Assembly (NCBI RefSeq): GCF_004765605.1
Contig: NZ_SRLC01000001.1
Coordinates: 682,001-746,000 of the forward strand
Direction of reading: 5' to 3'
From: Hymenobacter aquaticus
GTDB lineage: Bacteria; Bacteroidota; Bacteroidia; Cytophagales; Hymenobacteraceae
Length of the DNA: 64,000 bases
How positions within the stretch are numbered: the first letter of the stretch is position 1; each line of letters opens with the position of its first letter. A program made the position numbers and the translations under genes. Positions 18,185 to 26,988 of the stretch are shown piece after piece. A model generated the notes under the pieces. That model was given only the letters and a program-made list of their open reading frames with translations. It did no database searches and was not told the origin of the DNA.

Positions 18185-18883
18185 TCACGCAGCCCCGGCC
18201 ACCAGGGCCCGGCATTCTTGCAGCACGGCCACGTAGTGCGCCACGTGCCGGGCTAGGTCGCGGCGCTTGTACTGCATCAGGTAGCGGGGGTGGTCGAGTA
18301 CGTGAATCTGGTCGAACAAGCCCAGCGCCTCATTCAGCCGCAGCAGGTGCTGCCCGTTGCGGCGGCCCAGGCACACGGCCACCTTTCGCACCAGTCCCAC
18401 TTCCAGTACCTGCTGATTTAATGAGGCTTGGATGTCGGGAGTTAAAGCGCCCGTGAGCTGCGGGGAATCGTAATAGTTGTAGTTGCGGCCGTGGCGCAGC
18501 AGCACCAGCGGGTAGAGGGAGCCCAGGAAAAAATCCTGGTAAAACAGCGTGGGCCCGCCCAGCGCGGCCACCACTTCGTAGATAAACTGGCTCGACAATT
18601 CCCGGTGCCGGGGCAACTCGTTGGCAATGCCGCAGTGGTCGGCCAAAGCCACCGGGTCGGTGAAGGCCACGCCGGTGCGGCCGTTGCCGAGGCGGCCGGG
18701 GTTGATGCCCAGCAGGGCAATCCGGGGCTGGTTGTCGGGGTAGTAGCGGCGGGCAAAGCGGGTAAGCAGCTCCCGGGGCCCGGTTTCCTGGTAGGGGCTC
18801 ACGGCCACGACGTCGTCGGGCAGGGGAGCGGGGAGCGGAAAAGCCGTGAGGAACTGCAGCAGACGGTCGGCAAACGTGGACAT
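18185..18883 (-). CDS. SMUG2-type uracil-DNA glycosylase family protein
   Basis: Base-excision repair enzyme of the uracil-DNA glycosylase superfamily. The active-site motif resembles SMUG: LLGINPGRLGNGRTGVAFTD (compare GMNPGPFGMAQTGVPFG, from memory). The second motif, usually HPSP, is seen as LDHPRYLMQYKRRD near the C-terminus. Length 232 aa from ATG 18883. Cytoplasmic, no signal peptide. It diverges from lpxK with ~130 nt between. I am fairly sure of the superfamily, less sure of substrate. Confidence 0.85.
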   Translation of the reverse strand: MSTFADRLLQFLTAFPLPAPLPDDVVAVSPYQETGPRELLTRFARRYYPDNQPRIALLGINPGRLGNGRTGVAFTDPVALADHCGIANELPRHRELSSQFIYEVVAALGGPTLFYQDFFLGSLYPLVLLRHGRNYNYYDSPQLTGALTPDIQASLNQQVLEVGLVRKVAVCLGRRNGQHLLRLNEALGLFDQIHVLDHPRYLMQYKRRDLARHVAHYVAVLQECRALVAGAA

Positions 18884-18955
18884 GGCGAATCGGGTAATTC
18901 CTGGGCATACGCAGAAGCCCGGCCGTCGGCAATGCCGGCCCGCTGGCGCATATTA

Positions 18956-18986
18956 TTTCGAACCTGAAGAAGTAGGCGTACTTTTG
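18956..18986 (+). promoter_or_regulatory. Promoter of the lpxK operon
   Basis: TTTC (18956-18959), a 19-nt spacer, then TACTTTTG (18979-18986), a perfect -7 box at the preferred spacing. The predicted start is about 20 nt before the lpxK ATG. Confidence 0.65.
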
Positions 18987-19012
18987 CGGCTCTGCGCCCC
19001 CGCTGCCCCGCC

Positions 19013-20068
19013 ATGCCCCATCCACTCGCCTTTCTGCTGCTGCCCTTTGCCTGGCTTTACGCCGGCGTGCTGCACGTGCGCAACTGGCTCTACGACCGGG
19101 GCTTAAAGGAATCGGTGGCTTTTCCGGTGCCCGTCATCAGCGTGGGCAACCTGCGCGCGGGCGGCACCGGCAAAACGCCCCACGTGGCCTGGGTGGTGCG
19201 CCAGCTGCTGGCGGCCGGCCAGCAGCCCGCCATTCTGAGTCGGGGCTACGGCCGCCGCACCACCGGCTATGGCCGCGCCGATGCCACGGCCACGGCCGCT
19301 ACCATCGGCGACGAGCCCCTGCAGCATTACCAGGATTTCGGGGGGCAGGTGCCGGTGGTGGTGTGCGAAAACCGCCGCGTGGGCCTGGAAACCCTGCTGC
19401 GCGAGGTGCCCGGTACCACGGCCGTGGTGCTCGACGACGCCTACCAGCACCGGCGCGTGCAACCCACCCTGAATATCCTGCTGACCGAGCAGCAGCGCCC
19501 TTTTTACCAGGATTACGTGCTGCCGGCCGGCCGCCTGCGCGAAAGCCGTGGCGGGGCCCGCCGGGCCGACGCGGTTATCGTCACGAAGTGTGACCCGGCG
19601 CTGAGCGGGGCCGGGCAGGCGGCCATTGCGGCCCGGGTGCGGCGCTACGCCCGGCCCGGGGTGCCGGTGCTGTTTTCGGCCTATGCCTACGGGGCGCCGG
19701 TGCCGGTAGGGGCCACGCCCGCGCCGCTGGACCCCGAAATCGTGCTGCTCACCGGCATTGCCCAGCCCGGCCCGCTGCGCGACTACCTCACCCAGGCCGG
19801 CTACCGGATTACCCACCACGCCGCCTTCGCCGACCACCACGCGTTTACCGCTGCCGATATTGCGGCCCTGGCCGGGCAATTACGGCCGGGGCAAAGCGTT
19901 TTTACCACGCAAAAGGACGCGGTGCGCCTGCTGGAACCCGCGCTGCGGGCGGCGGTAGCGCCGTTGCCGGTGTTTTACATTCCCATCCAGGTTCAGTTTC
20001 TGGCCGATGGCGCTGCCCAGGTGCAGCACTTGGTTTCTTCCCTATTTCAGCCCCACGCTGTTGTCTGA
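19013..20068 (+). CDS. lpxK: Tetraacyldisaccharide 4'-kinase (lipid A)
   Basis: Phosphorylates the 4' position of the lipid A disaccharide at the inner membrane. The N-terminal membrane anchor LAFLLLPFAWLYAGVLHVRN precedes the unusual P-loop GNLRAGGTGKTP (Gly-rich loop at residues 50-56). Further family motifs are ILSRGYGRRT, IGDEPLQHYQ and VVLDDAYQHRRV. Length 351 aa is typical. It leads a plus-strand group with the putative porin (overlapping its 3' end) and miaE. Confidence 0.96.
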   Translation: MPHPLAFLLLPFAWLYAGVLHVRNWLYDRGLKESVAFPVPVISVGNLRAGGTGKTPHVAWVVRQLLAAGQQPAILSRGYGRRTTGYGRADATATAATIGDEPLQHYQDFGGQVPVVVCENRRVGLETLLREVPGTTAVVLDDAYQHRRVQPTLNILLTEQQRPFYQDYVLPAGRLRESRGGARRADAVIVTKCDPALSGAGQAAIAARVRRYARPGVPVLFSAYAYGAPVPVGATPAPLDPEIVLLTGIAQPGPLRDYLTQAGYRITHHAAFADHHAFTAADIAALAGQLRPGQSVFTTQKDAVRLLEPALRAAVAPLPVFYIPIQVQFLADGAAQVQHLVSSLFQPHAVV

Positions 20069-22112
20069 TCTGCTCGTTCCGTTTCGTTTCGCCGGCTCCC
20101 TGCGCCGGTTCTTTTGGGGCCTGGTGCTGGCCTGCGGCCTGCTGCTGCCCCGCCTAAGCCCGGCCCAGGTGCTCGACGACTCGACCAAGGTGCTCTACGG
20201 GGCCAAAACTACCCGCGTGCTGCGCGAGGCCGATATTCTGCGGGAGCAGTATGAAGGCCGCCTCATCGATACGACCCTGACCAACCAGATGCAGGCCCGC
20301 TACTGGTTTCACGACAGCACCTTCCAGCAGGATCTGGGCAACGTGGGCACGGCCTCGCGCCGCCTGCTCTGGGAGCCCAACCTGGAGCTGGGGGCCCGGT
20401 TTGGCCGCAACGCCTTCGATAAGTACGTGCGCAACTCGGCCACCATTCCCTTCTACGATACCCGCTCGCCCTTTACCTTCTTCCGCTTTATTCAGAGCGG
20501 GGCCGGCGAGCAGGTGTTTGAGCTCTCGTACAGCCGCAGCCTGGGCAAAAACTTCAACGTGGGCCTGGCCTACGAGCGGTTTGCCTCCAACAAATCCCTG
20601 CAGGCCACCAGCCGCCGCGAAGGGCTGGCCGAGCACAGCAACGTGCTGCTGTTTGCGCGCTACCAAACCCAGAACGACCGGTACCACGCCCTGTTCAGCA
20701 TCAATACGGCCCGGCACCGGGTGGCCGAGCAGGGCGGCATCCGCTACCAGCCCACTGATTCGCTGCGGCCCCGCGCCCTGTTTGAGTATGAGCTGGAACG
20801 CGTAAACCTGACCCAGGCCCTGAACGTGGACGACCGGGACGAAGTGCGCCTGACCCACACCTACCGCCTGCTGGGCAAGGGCCTCACCGCCTACCACATC
20901 TTCGACTGGAAGCGGCAATTCAATAAGTACAGCGACGAGCGGCTGGTAACGGACCCGCTGACCCGGCAGCTGCAGTTTTACCCCGATACGCTGCTCAGCT
21001 CCTCCCTGACCAACGACCGGGCCGAGTACCGGCAGCTGGAAAATACGGTGGGCCTGATGGGCCATACCCCCGCCGTGGAATACCGCCTCTACGGCCGCTA
21101 CCGCGACGCCGACCTGCAGGCCAAAAGCTACTTTGGCCGGGCCCGTAACGTGCTGCCTACATACAGTATGCACTACGCCCAGCTGTTTGTGGGCGGCACG
21201 GCCAGCTTCCGCTACCGCAAGCTGATTGCCATGGAAGTAGCCGGGGAGCTGATGCCGGTTATCACCGTGAATGAAAGCAAAGGCAAGAGCGAGTACTGGG
21301 TGCGGGCCCTGGCGCGGCTGGGACCCGTAAGCGGAGAGTTTCTGAGCTCTTCCTATTCGCCGACGCTTACCCAGCAACGCTTCCTGGGCAACCACTATTC
21401 CTGGAACCACAGCGGCACCGACGATGCCAGCAACCCCCGCGCGTACCCCGCCCTAAACCCGGTGCAGTTCAAGAATACCCTGGTCAACCAGCTCACGGGG
21501 CGGGTGGCCCAGAAGCTGGGCCGGCACTACGTGGATGCTTCCGTCAGCACCGTTACCATCAGCGACTTAGTGTATTACAGCCAGGATTCGGTAGTTACTA
21601 CCAATGGGGTGGAAAGCACGTTCCGCAAGGATGGTATTCCGCTGCAGCTGTCGGCCACGAAAGTGCTGCTCATTGGCTCCTTGCGCCACCGCTTCAACCT
21701 GGGCAAGTTCTTTTTCGACAACCAGGCCACCGCGACCAGCGGCGGCTCGGGCGAGGGGCTGCGCATTCCGGGGCTGGTGGCCAACGGCAAGGTGTACTAC
21801 CAGAACTACCTGTTTAAAAAGGCCCTGTTCGGGCAGATTGGGGCCGAAGTATACTACCAGTCGCGCTTCAAGGGCTATAGCTACAGCCCCAGCACCCAGC
21901 AGTTCTACGTGCAAAACCACTTCATCAGCCGCAACTTCTCGGTGGCCGACGTATTTCTGATTACCGACATTAAGACGGTTTCGGTGTTTCTGAAAGTGGC
22001 CTACATCAATCAGGGCTTCTTCGACTTTGGCAACGGCTACTTCGCCTCGCCCTATTACACGGGCCTGCCCCGGCGCTTTCAGCTGGGCATCCGCTGGCAG
22101 TTTTTCGACTAA
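20007..22112 (+). CDS. Putative porin (outer-membrane beta-barrel)
   Basis: Matches the Bacteroidota 'putative porin' family: a signal peptide (FWGLVLACGLLLPRLSPAQ), then a long series of alternating aromatic strands such as ELSYSRSLGKNFNVGLAYER, YRLYGRYRDADLQAKSYFG and AFLKVAYINQGFFDFGNGYF-like segments, finishing in a C-terminal strand RFQLGIRWQFFD that ends in Phe-Asp. The start is uncertain: ATG 20007 lies inside lpxK and gives an over-long leader, while TTG 20061 would give a normal signal peptide. Either way translation overlaps lpxK. Transported compound unknown. Confidence 0.85.
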   Translation: MALPRCSTWFLPYFSPTLLSDLLVPFRFAGSLRRFFWGLVLACGLLLPRLSPAQVLDDSTKVLYGAKTTRVLREADILREQYEGRLIDTTLTNQMQARYWFHDSTFQQDLGNVGTASRRLLWEPNLELGARFGRNAFDKYVRNSATIPFYDTRSPFTFFRFIQSGAGEQVFELSYSRSLGKNFNVGLAYERFASNKSLQATSRREGLAEHSNVLLFARYQTQNDRYHALFSINTARHRVAEQGGIRYQPTDSLRPRALFEYELERVNLTQALNVDDRDEVRLTHTYRLLGKGLTAYHIFDWKRQFNKYSDERLVTDPLTRQLQFYPDTLLSSSLTNDRAEYRQLENTVGLMGHTPAVEYRLYGRYRDADLQAKSYFGRARNVLPTYSMHYAQLFVGGTASFRYRKLIAMEVAGELMPVITVNESKGKSEYWVRALARLGPVSGEFLSSSYSPTLTQQRFLGNHYSWNHSGTDDASNPRAYPALNPVQFKNTLVNQLTGRVAQKLGRHYVDASVSTVTISDLVYYSQDSVVTTNGVESTFRKDGIPLQLSATKVLLIGSLRHRFNLGKFFFDNQATATSGGSGEGLRIPGLVANGKVYYQNYLFKKALFGQIGAEVYYQSRFKGYSYSPSTQQFYVQNHFISRNFSVADVFLITDIKTVSVFLKVAYINQGFFDFGNGYFASPYYTGLPRRFQLGIRWQFFD

Positions 22113-22151
22113 TTCTCTTTTGCACAACGCCGCCCGGCGGGCGGAAACGCT

Positions 22152-22763
22152 ATGGACGCATCCGAATCCAAGGAAAAAACCATCCTCAAGCTCAAGCTGA
22201 ACACCGACCCGCGCTGGGTGGACGTTGCCAGCAAAAACATCGAGGATATTCTCGTCGACCACGCCTACTGCGAGCAGAAGGCGGCCAGCACCGGCATTTC
22301 GCTCATTGTCAAATACCCCGAGAAAACCCGCCTGGTGGACGAGCTGACCGCGCTGGTGGCTGAGGAGTGGGCCCACTTTGAGCGGGTGCTGCTGGAGCTG
22401 CGCAAGCGGGGTTTCGAGCTGGGCCCGCAGCGGCGCGATGAATACGTGGTGCAGCTCATGACCCACGTGCGCCGCGGCGACCACCGCGACCGGCAGCTGA
22501 TGGACATGCTGCTGGTCAGCGCCTTAATCGAGGCCCGGAGCTGCGAGCGGTTCAAGCTGCTGTGGAAGCACATTCCGGACCCCGAGCTCAGCAAGTTCTA
22601 CTACGAGCTGATGGTGTCGGAGGCCGCGCACTTCGTGAGCTACGTGGACCTGGCCAAGGAATACCGCGACCCGAAAGAAGTGGACGCCCGCCTGCAGGAA
22701 CTGCTCAAAATTGAGGGCGACATCATCACCAACCTGCCCGTGCGCGACGATAGAATGCACTAA
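22152..22763 (+). CDS. miaE: tRNA-(ms2io6A)-hydroxylase MiaE
   Basis: Diiron monooxygenase that hydroxylates ms2i6A37 to ms2io6A37, acting after MiaB. The four-helix ferritin-like bundle shows the ligand pattern: Glu41 (HAYCEQKAAST), Glu72/His75 (EEWAHFERV), Glu127 or 132 (ALIEARSCERF), Glu157/His160 (SEAAHFVSY). Length 203 aa matches the family. It follows the porin gene by 39 nt and may be co-transcribed. Identification is good. Confidence 0.93.
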   Translation: MDASESKEKTILKLKLNTDPRWVDVASKNIEDILVDHAYCEQKAASTGISLIVKYPEKTRLVDELTALVAEEWAHFERVLLELRKRGFELGPQRRDEYVVQLMTHVRRGDHRDRQLMDMLLVSALIEARSCERFKLLWKHIPDPELSKFYYELMVSEAAHFVSYVDLAKEYRDPKEVDARLQELLKIEGDIITNLPVRDDRMH

Positions 22764-22842
22764 AGCATTCAAGATCAGGATTATTACCACAAAATGAAGC
22801 CCGGGGGTAGTGCTTTAGGGAAAGCGTCGTATTTTTCGGATC

Positions 22843-23304
22843 ATGAAGACACTGTATACGCTAGCGCTATTCCTTTTCGTCGCCACCACCGCCCTGGGCC
22901 AGGCTACCGGCCCGGTGGTTGATTTCTGCGGTCAGCAGTACGAAGTGCCGGCCGGCGCCACGCTGGTCAGCCCCTACGAGGTGAGGGCCGACAAGTACGA
23001 CCTGGTGCTGATGTACGTGAACTACCCCGAACTGCGCAACGGGGCGCCGGCCGAGTATACCAAGCAGCGCATGAAGAAGGTGAAGGGGAAGGACCTGCAG
23101 GAAATAGCCTGCTTTATTCAGGGCACACCTGCTAAAGCGTTTAAGTACCATTACGAGACGGAAAAAGGCCCCGTCTACGAACTGCTGGCCTACGGAGTAA
23201 CGAAGGGACAGGCGACCATGATTCAGCTCACCCTGGACGTGGACCCCTACAACAACGTCGAAATTCCGGAGTTTGCCCGCCAGTTCGTGCACTTCGACAA
23301 GTAA
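22843..23304 (+). CDS. Small secreted protein, unknown function
   Basis: 153 aa with a signal peptide (MKTLYTLALFLFVATTALGQ). The mature part begins TGPVVDFCGQQYEVP and contains beta-rich segments YDLVLMYVNYPE and ATMIQLTLDVDPYN. A lone cysteine near the N-terminus is not in a lipobox. No family recognised. A near-consensus -7 box (TATTTTTC, 22830-22837) lies just before the ATG. It ends at a very strong hairpin. Confidence 0.8.
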   Translation: MKTLYTLALFLFVATTALGQATGPVVDFCGQQYEVPAGATLVSPYEVRADKYDLVLMYVNYPELRNGAPAEYTKQRMKKVKGKDLQEIACFIQGTPAKAFKYHYETEKGPVYELLAYGVTKGQATMIQLTLDVDPYNNVEIPEFARQFVHFDK

Positions 23305-23324
23305 CCAAGAGCCTGGATTAAGCA

Positions 23325-23377
23325 GCAGTAGAAAGCCCCGCTTGCGCCGTGTTAGCGCAAGCGGGGCTTTCTACTGC
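23325..23377. terminator. Perfect 23-bp hairpin between convergent genes
   Basis: Arms 23325-23347 and 23355-23377 are exact complements around the 7-nt loop CGTGTTA; the core is GAAAGCCCCGCTTGCGC. It lies between the convergent small secreted gene and the GH2 gene, and can serve both strands, though the T tracts (TTTCT) are short. Confidence 0.8.
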
Positions 23378-23395
23378 CGGGCTCGGAGGCCAGGA

Positions 23396-25246
23396 TCAGG
23401 CCCGGGGCAGGTCCGGGGTGCGGGAGTGCAGCAGGCCCGGCGGCACCGACAGCTCGCCCGTGTGCGGGTCGATGATGCCGTTGCGCTCCTCCTCGATGTT
23501 GGTGGCCTGGGTGTACACGTCGCCGGCAATGGGGCGGGCCCGCAGCTCCTGCTTGAACTGCCGGATCCGCTCGGTGCGCTCCTCACCGGCCTGGGGGCCG
23601 CCGTAGTCGGCAAAGCCGAAGCCGCCCCACTCGCTGACAATCAGTGGCTTTTGCCGGCGGTAGAAGAATGGGTCGCCGATGACCAGGGGGAAGGCGGCCA
23701 CGCCCACCAGCTCCCCGGCCACGAGGCGGTCGAGTAGGTTGCGCCAGTGGGGCAGGTCGGGGGTGTAGAGGTGGGCCGTGAGCAGGTCCGACTTCAGCCG
23801 TCCTTCCGCCGAAATATGCTGCCACCCGTCGTTATCGACCACCAGAAACTGCGGGTGCTCGATCTGCATGAAGTGATACATATCGGTGATGTAGCGGCGC
23901 GTGTCGGGGTTGACGGCAATGTCCTGGCAGCCCCAGTCCTCGTTGTAAAGGCTCCAGATAACCACCGAGGGGTGCGACTCAATCAGGGCCAGCATGCGCA
24001 GCAGCTCTTCCTTGTGGTTTTGGCGGCTGCGCGGGCTGGAGGCGTGGGGGCTGGGCACTTCCACCCAGAGCAGCAACCCCAGCTCGTCGGCCAGGTTGTA
24101 GATGCGCGGGTCGACGCCGGCAATGTGCACCCGCACCAGGTTGCAGCCCAGCTGCTGCATGGCGTGCATGTGGCGCTGCATTTCCTCGTAGGTGGCCGTG
24201 CCGGGCTGGTAGAGGATGCCGTCGAGGTAGGTGGGCTCGTTGTTGAGGTACACGTGCCGGCCCCGCGACTCAATTTTGCGCAGGCCGAAGTGAGTTTCAA
24301 TCTGGGCCGGGTAGCCCTCCGCGTCGATGAGCTGGGCGACGAGCTGGTAGAGGTTGGGCTCCTGCGGGGCCCAGAGCCGGGCTCCGGGCATCTCCAGCAC
24401 CACGCGCTGCTGCTTCTGGCCGGCCTCGAGGCGCAGGGGAAAGTCGGAAGTGTAGAGCGGCGGCGTGCCGTTCTTGCGGCCCCGCTCGTACACTTGCAGC
24501 CGCAGCGTATACAGGCCCGGGTCGTGGATGCGGGTGGTGAGGTTGAAGCGCACCAGCTGGTCTTCCACCACGCTGTCGACGCCCACGCGGGAGCGGAGGC
24601 GGTTGCGCTCCACCATTTCCAGCCACACGCTGCGCACGGCCCCGGTGAAGGTCTGGTACCAGATGCCGCCGCGCTTGTAGATGTGCGACTCCTGCTTGCC
24701 CCGGGTGGTTTCCGCGTCCATCGTGTCGGCGATGCGCACGGTCAGGCGGTTGACCGAGTGCAGGTTTTCTTCCCGCAGCTCGTAGGAAAACGAGGTATAC
24801 TCGCCGTAGTGCACGTCTTCGCCCTCGATGGTGCGCAGCTGCCGGCCGTTGAGCCACACCCGCGTCTCGTAGCCGCAGGCCCCGAACGTCAGCTGAAACA
24901 TGGACCGCAGCAGGGGCTCCTCGATTTCGGGCAGGGTAAACTCCCGCTCGTACCAGGCCACTATCTTGTCTTGCCACGCGGAAGGCTGGGTCTGGCCCTT
25001 GGCCTGGGCCATGTGGGTTTCGATGGAGCCGGGCCACTGGGCGGAGTGCTCGTAGTGGTAGCCCAGGTGCCAGCCGTCGCGCAGGCCGCTGTCGTCGGGG
25101 TCGAGGGCGAACTTCCACTCCCCATCGAGCAGCACGTGGTTGTTGAGCCGCAGGACGGCCCGCGGCAGGGGGTTGGGCAGTTCCTCAATCGGCTTGGTTT
25201 CTTCCTGGCTGGCCGACAGGCCGTAGTTGATGTGCTCAAGGTTCAT
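23396..25246 (-). CDS. Glycoside hydrolase family 2 enzyme
   Basis: Retaining beta-glycosidase (beta-galactosidase, -glucuronidase or -mannosidase type). Domains in order: sugar-binding jelly roll (LDGEWKFALDPDDSG to RLTVRIADTMD), immunoglobulin-like sandwich, and TIM barrel. The acid/base glutamate is in VIWSLYNEDWG and the nucleophile in PLIVSEWGGFGFAD. ATG 25246 (MNLEHINYGL) gives 616 aa; the frame upstream is not GH2-like. There is no signal peptide, so it acts in the cytoplasm and differs from the exported PUL enzymes. The terminus after the barrel is short. Substrate not predictable from sequence alone. Confidence 0.9.
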   Translation of the reverse strand: MNLEHINYGLSASQEETKPIEELPNPLPRAVLRLNNHVLLDGEWKFALDPDDSGLRDGWHLGYHYEHSAQWPGSIETHMAQAKGQTQPSAWQDKIVAWYEREFTLPEIEEPLLRSMFQLTFGACGYETRVWLNGRQLRTIEGEDVHYGEYTSFSYELREENLHSVNRLTVRIADTMDAETTRGKQESHIYKRGGIWYQTFTGAVRSVWLEMVERNRLRSRVGVDSVVEDQLVRFNLTTRIHDPGLYTLRLQVYERGRKNGTPPLYTSDFPLRLEAGQKQQRVVLEMPGARLWAPQEPNLYQLVAQLIDAEGYPAQIETHFGLRKIESRGRHVYLNNEPTYLDGILYQPGTATYEEMQRHMHAMQQLGCNLVRVHIAGVDPRIYNLADELGLLLWVEVPSPHASSPRSRQNHKEELLRMLALIESHPSVVIWSLYNEDWGCQDIAVNPDTRRYITDMYHFMQIEHPQFLVVDNDGWQHISAEGRLKSDLLTAHLYTPDLPHWRNLLDRLVAGELVGVAAFPLVIGDPFFYRRQKPLIVSEWGGFGFADYGGPQAGEERTERIRQFKQELRARPIAGDVYTQATNIEEERNGIIDPHTGELSVPPGLLHSRTPDLPRA

Positions 25247-25420
25247 ACGCGGGGCGTTAGTGAGGAAAAAGCCGGCCAGAAGCCGCGCCGGCCAAGGTAG
25301 CGTTCTATCCCAGGTGCTTACGGAGCTCAGGAGCAAAAAGGCTTGTTTCCGCCGCGGCCGCCGGAAAAATACTCGTCCGTAGCCGCTGCCTGGGTTGCCT
25401 GCGCCGTTCCCAATGAGGCA

Positions 25421-25450
25421 CAAAAAAGCCCGACCGGAATCGGTCGGGCT
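25421..25450 (-). terminator. Terminator of the AsnB-labelled periplasmic gene
   Basis: AGCCCGACCG / CGGTCGGGCT, a 10-bp stem with loop GAAT, followed on the minus strand by six T residues. Confidence 0.85.
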
Positions 25451-25474
25451 ACGGTGGCGGGCCGGGAGCCGGGC

Positions 25475-26752
25475 TTAGGTTTTCTGCTTTTTCTTCTTGG
25501 CCGCCGGAAACAGAATGTTGTTCAGAATCAGGCGGTAGCCGGGCGAATTGGGGTGCAGGGCCAGGTCGGTGGGCTCTTCCTCCACCAGGTGCTGGTAGTC
25601 TTCCGGGTCGTGGCCGCCGTAGAACGTCCAGGTACCCTTGCCCAGCGTGCCGTGCATGTAGCGCACTTCACCCGAGGCCTTGTTGTCGCCCATCACCACC
25701 ACATCAGACTTGATGAGCTGCTTGCGGAAGGCCGTGGTCTGGCCCATAAAGCCCTTGATGGTCTTTTCGTGGTCCTGGGTCAGCATGGTGGGCACTGGGT
25801 CGTACTTGGCCGAGAAGGTGAAGAGCTGGAAATAGTCGTTGTCTTCGTACACGCCCCGCTCGCCGGGCTGCATGTCGATGTTGCTGTACTCGTACTGGTA
25901 GGGGTCGCGCACGATCTGGAAGTCCTTGAAGGCCAGGGTGCGGTTGAAGTTGAACTTGGATTGGGCCGTGGGGTCGGCCGGGTCGCCGTCGTACATGCTT
26001 TCCACCATGTCGAGGCCCAGGCCGGCCAGGGCAATGTCGTAGGTGTCGGTGGCCGAGCACATGGCAAACTGGAACCCACCGCCGGCAATAAACTCCTGCA
26101 TCCGCGTCACCACGGCGCCTTTCATCTGGCTGACTTTGGCGAAGCCGTGGCGCTTGGCGGCGGCTTCGGCGTCGCGCTGCTGCTGCTGGTACCAGGGCCG
26201 GTTGCGGTAGGAGGCGAAAAACTTGCCGTACTGGCCTGTGAAGTCCTCGTGGTGCAGGTGCAGCCAGTCGTACTTGGGCAGCACCCCATTGAGCACGTCG
26301 TCGTCGTAAATTTCGGTGTAGGGAATTTCGGCGTAGGTCAGCACCAGCGTCACCGCGTCGTCCCAGGGCTGCTTGCCCTTGGGCGTGTACACCGCAATTT
26401 TGGGGGCCTTCTCCAGCTTCATGACGTCCATGTTGGCGTTGGGGTCGGCAATTTCGGCCAGGATGCTGCCGTACTGAGCCTCGGAAATCACCTGGTAGGT
26501 GATGCCGCGCACGGCCAGCTCATTTTCCAGGCCCTGGGCGTTTTCGCAAGCAAAGCTGCCCCCGCGGTAGTTCAGCAGCCAATCCACCTCCACCTGCCGG
26601 GCCAGCAGCCAGTAGGCAATGCCGTAGGCTTTCAGGTGCTCTTTCTGCACCTGGTCCATCGGGATGAAGACGTGGTTGGCCCAGGCCGCGGCCGGCGCGC
26701 CCAGGCCGGTGGCCAGCAGCAGCAAAAAAGGCAGAAGTCGTTTCAGTACCAT
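25475..26752 (-). CDS. Conserved exported Bacteroidota protein (often labelled asparagine synthetase B)
   Basis: A signal peptide (LLPFLLLLATGLGAPAAAWA) precedes a 400-residue mature domain with NHVFIPMDQVQKEHLKAYG, WLLNYRGGSFACENAQ and a histidine/aspartate-rich part DWLHLHHEDFTGQYG. A late segment reads GTWTFYGGHDPEDYQH and the C-terminus is Lys-rich (AAKKKKQKT). I recall homologs annotated as asparagine synthetase B, but I see neither an N-terminal catalytic Cys2 nor the PP-loop of AsnB, and the protein is exported. It may bind or process a periplasmic substrate; function unknown. A -7 box TACATTTG (26851-26858, minus strand) would start transcription ~95 nt upstream. Confidence 0.85.
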   Translation of the reverse strand: MVLKRLLPFLLLLATGLGAPAAAWANHVFIPMDQVQKEHLKAYGIAYWLLARQVEVDWLLNYRGGSFACENAQGLENELAVRGITYQVISEAQYGSILAEIADPNANMDVMKLEKAPKIAVYTPKGKQPWDDAVTLVLTYAEIPYTEIYDDDVLNGVLPKYDWLHLHHEDFTGQYGKFFASYRNRPWYQQQQRDAEAAAKRHGFAKVSQMKGAVVTRMQEFIAGGGFQFAMCSATDTYDIALAGLGLDMVESMYDGDPADPTAQSKFNFNRTLAFKDFQIVRDPYQYEYSNIDMQPGERGVYEDNDYFQLFTFSAKYDPVPTMLTQDHEKTIKGFMGQTTAFRKQLIKSDVVVMGDNKASGEVRYMHGTLGKGTWTFYGGHDPEDYQHLVEEEPTDLALHPNSPGYRLILNNILFPAAKKKKQKT

Positions 26753-26988
26753 CGGGTTCTGCTAAGTCGGGGGGAGGGGAAAGTAACCGTACAACAAACC
26801 GACGCGGACAATTCCGTCGGGGTTGCTGAATCGGGCGGGCCGGACCTAAACAAATGTAGCGAAAAGGGGGCGGAGTTTGCCGGAAAGCCGTTACCTTGCA
26901 GAGCCAGCCAATAGCCTGAAATCCGCGTTTACGCCCGATTTAGCCCTTTTTGGCGTCTTGTTCTCGGTCGATTATTGTCGTTGTCGCT

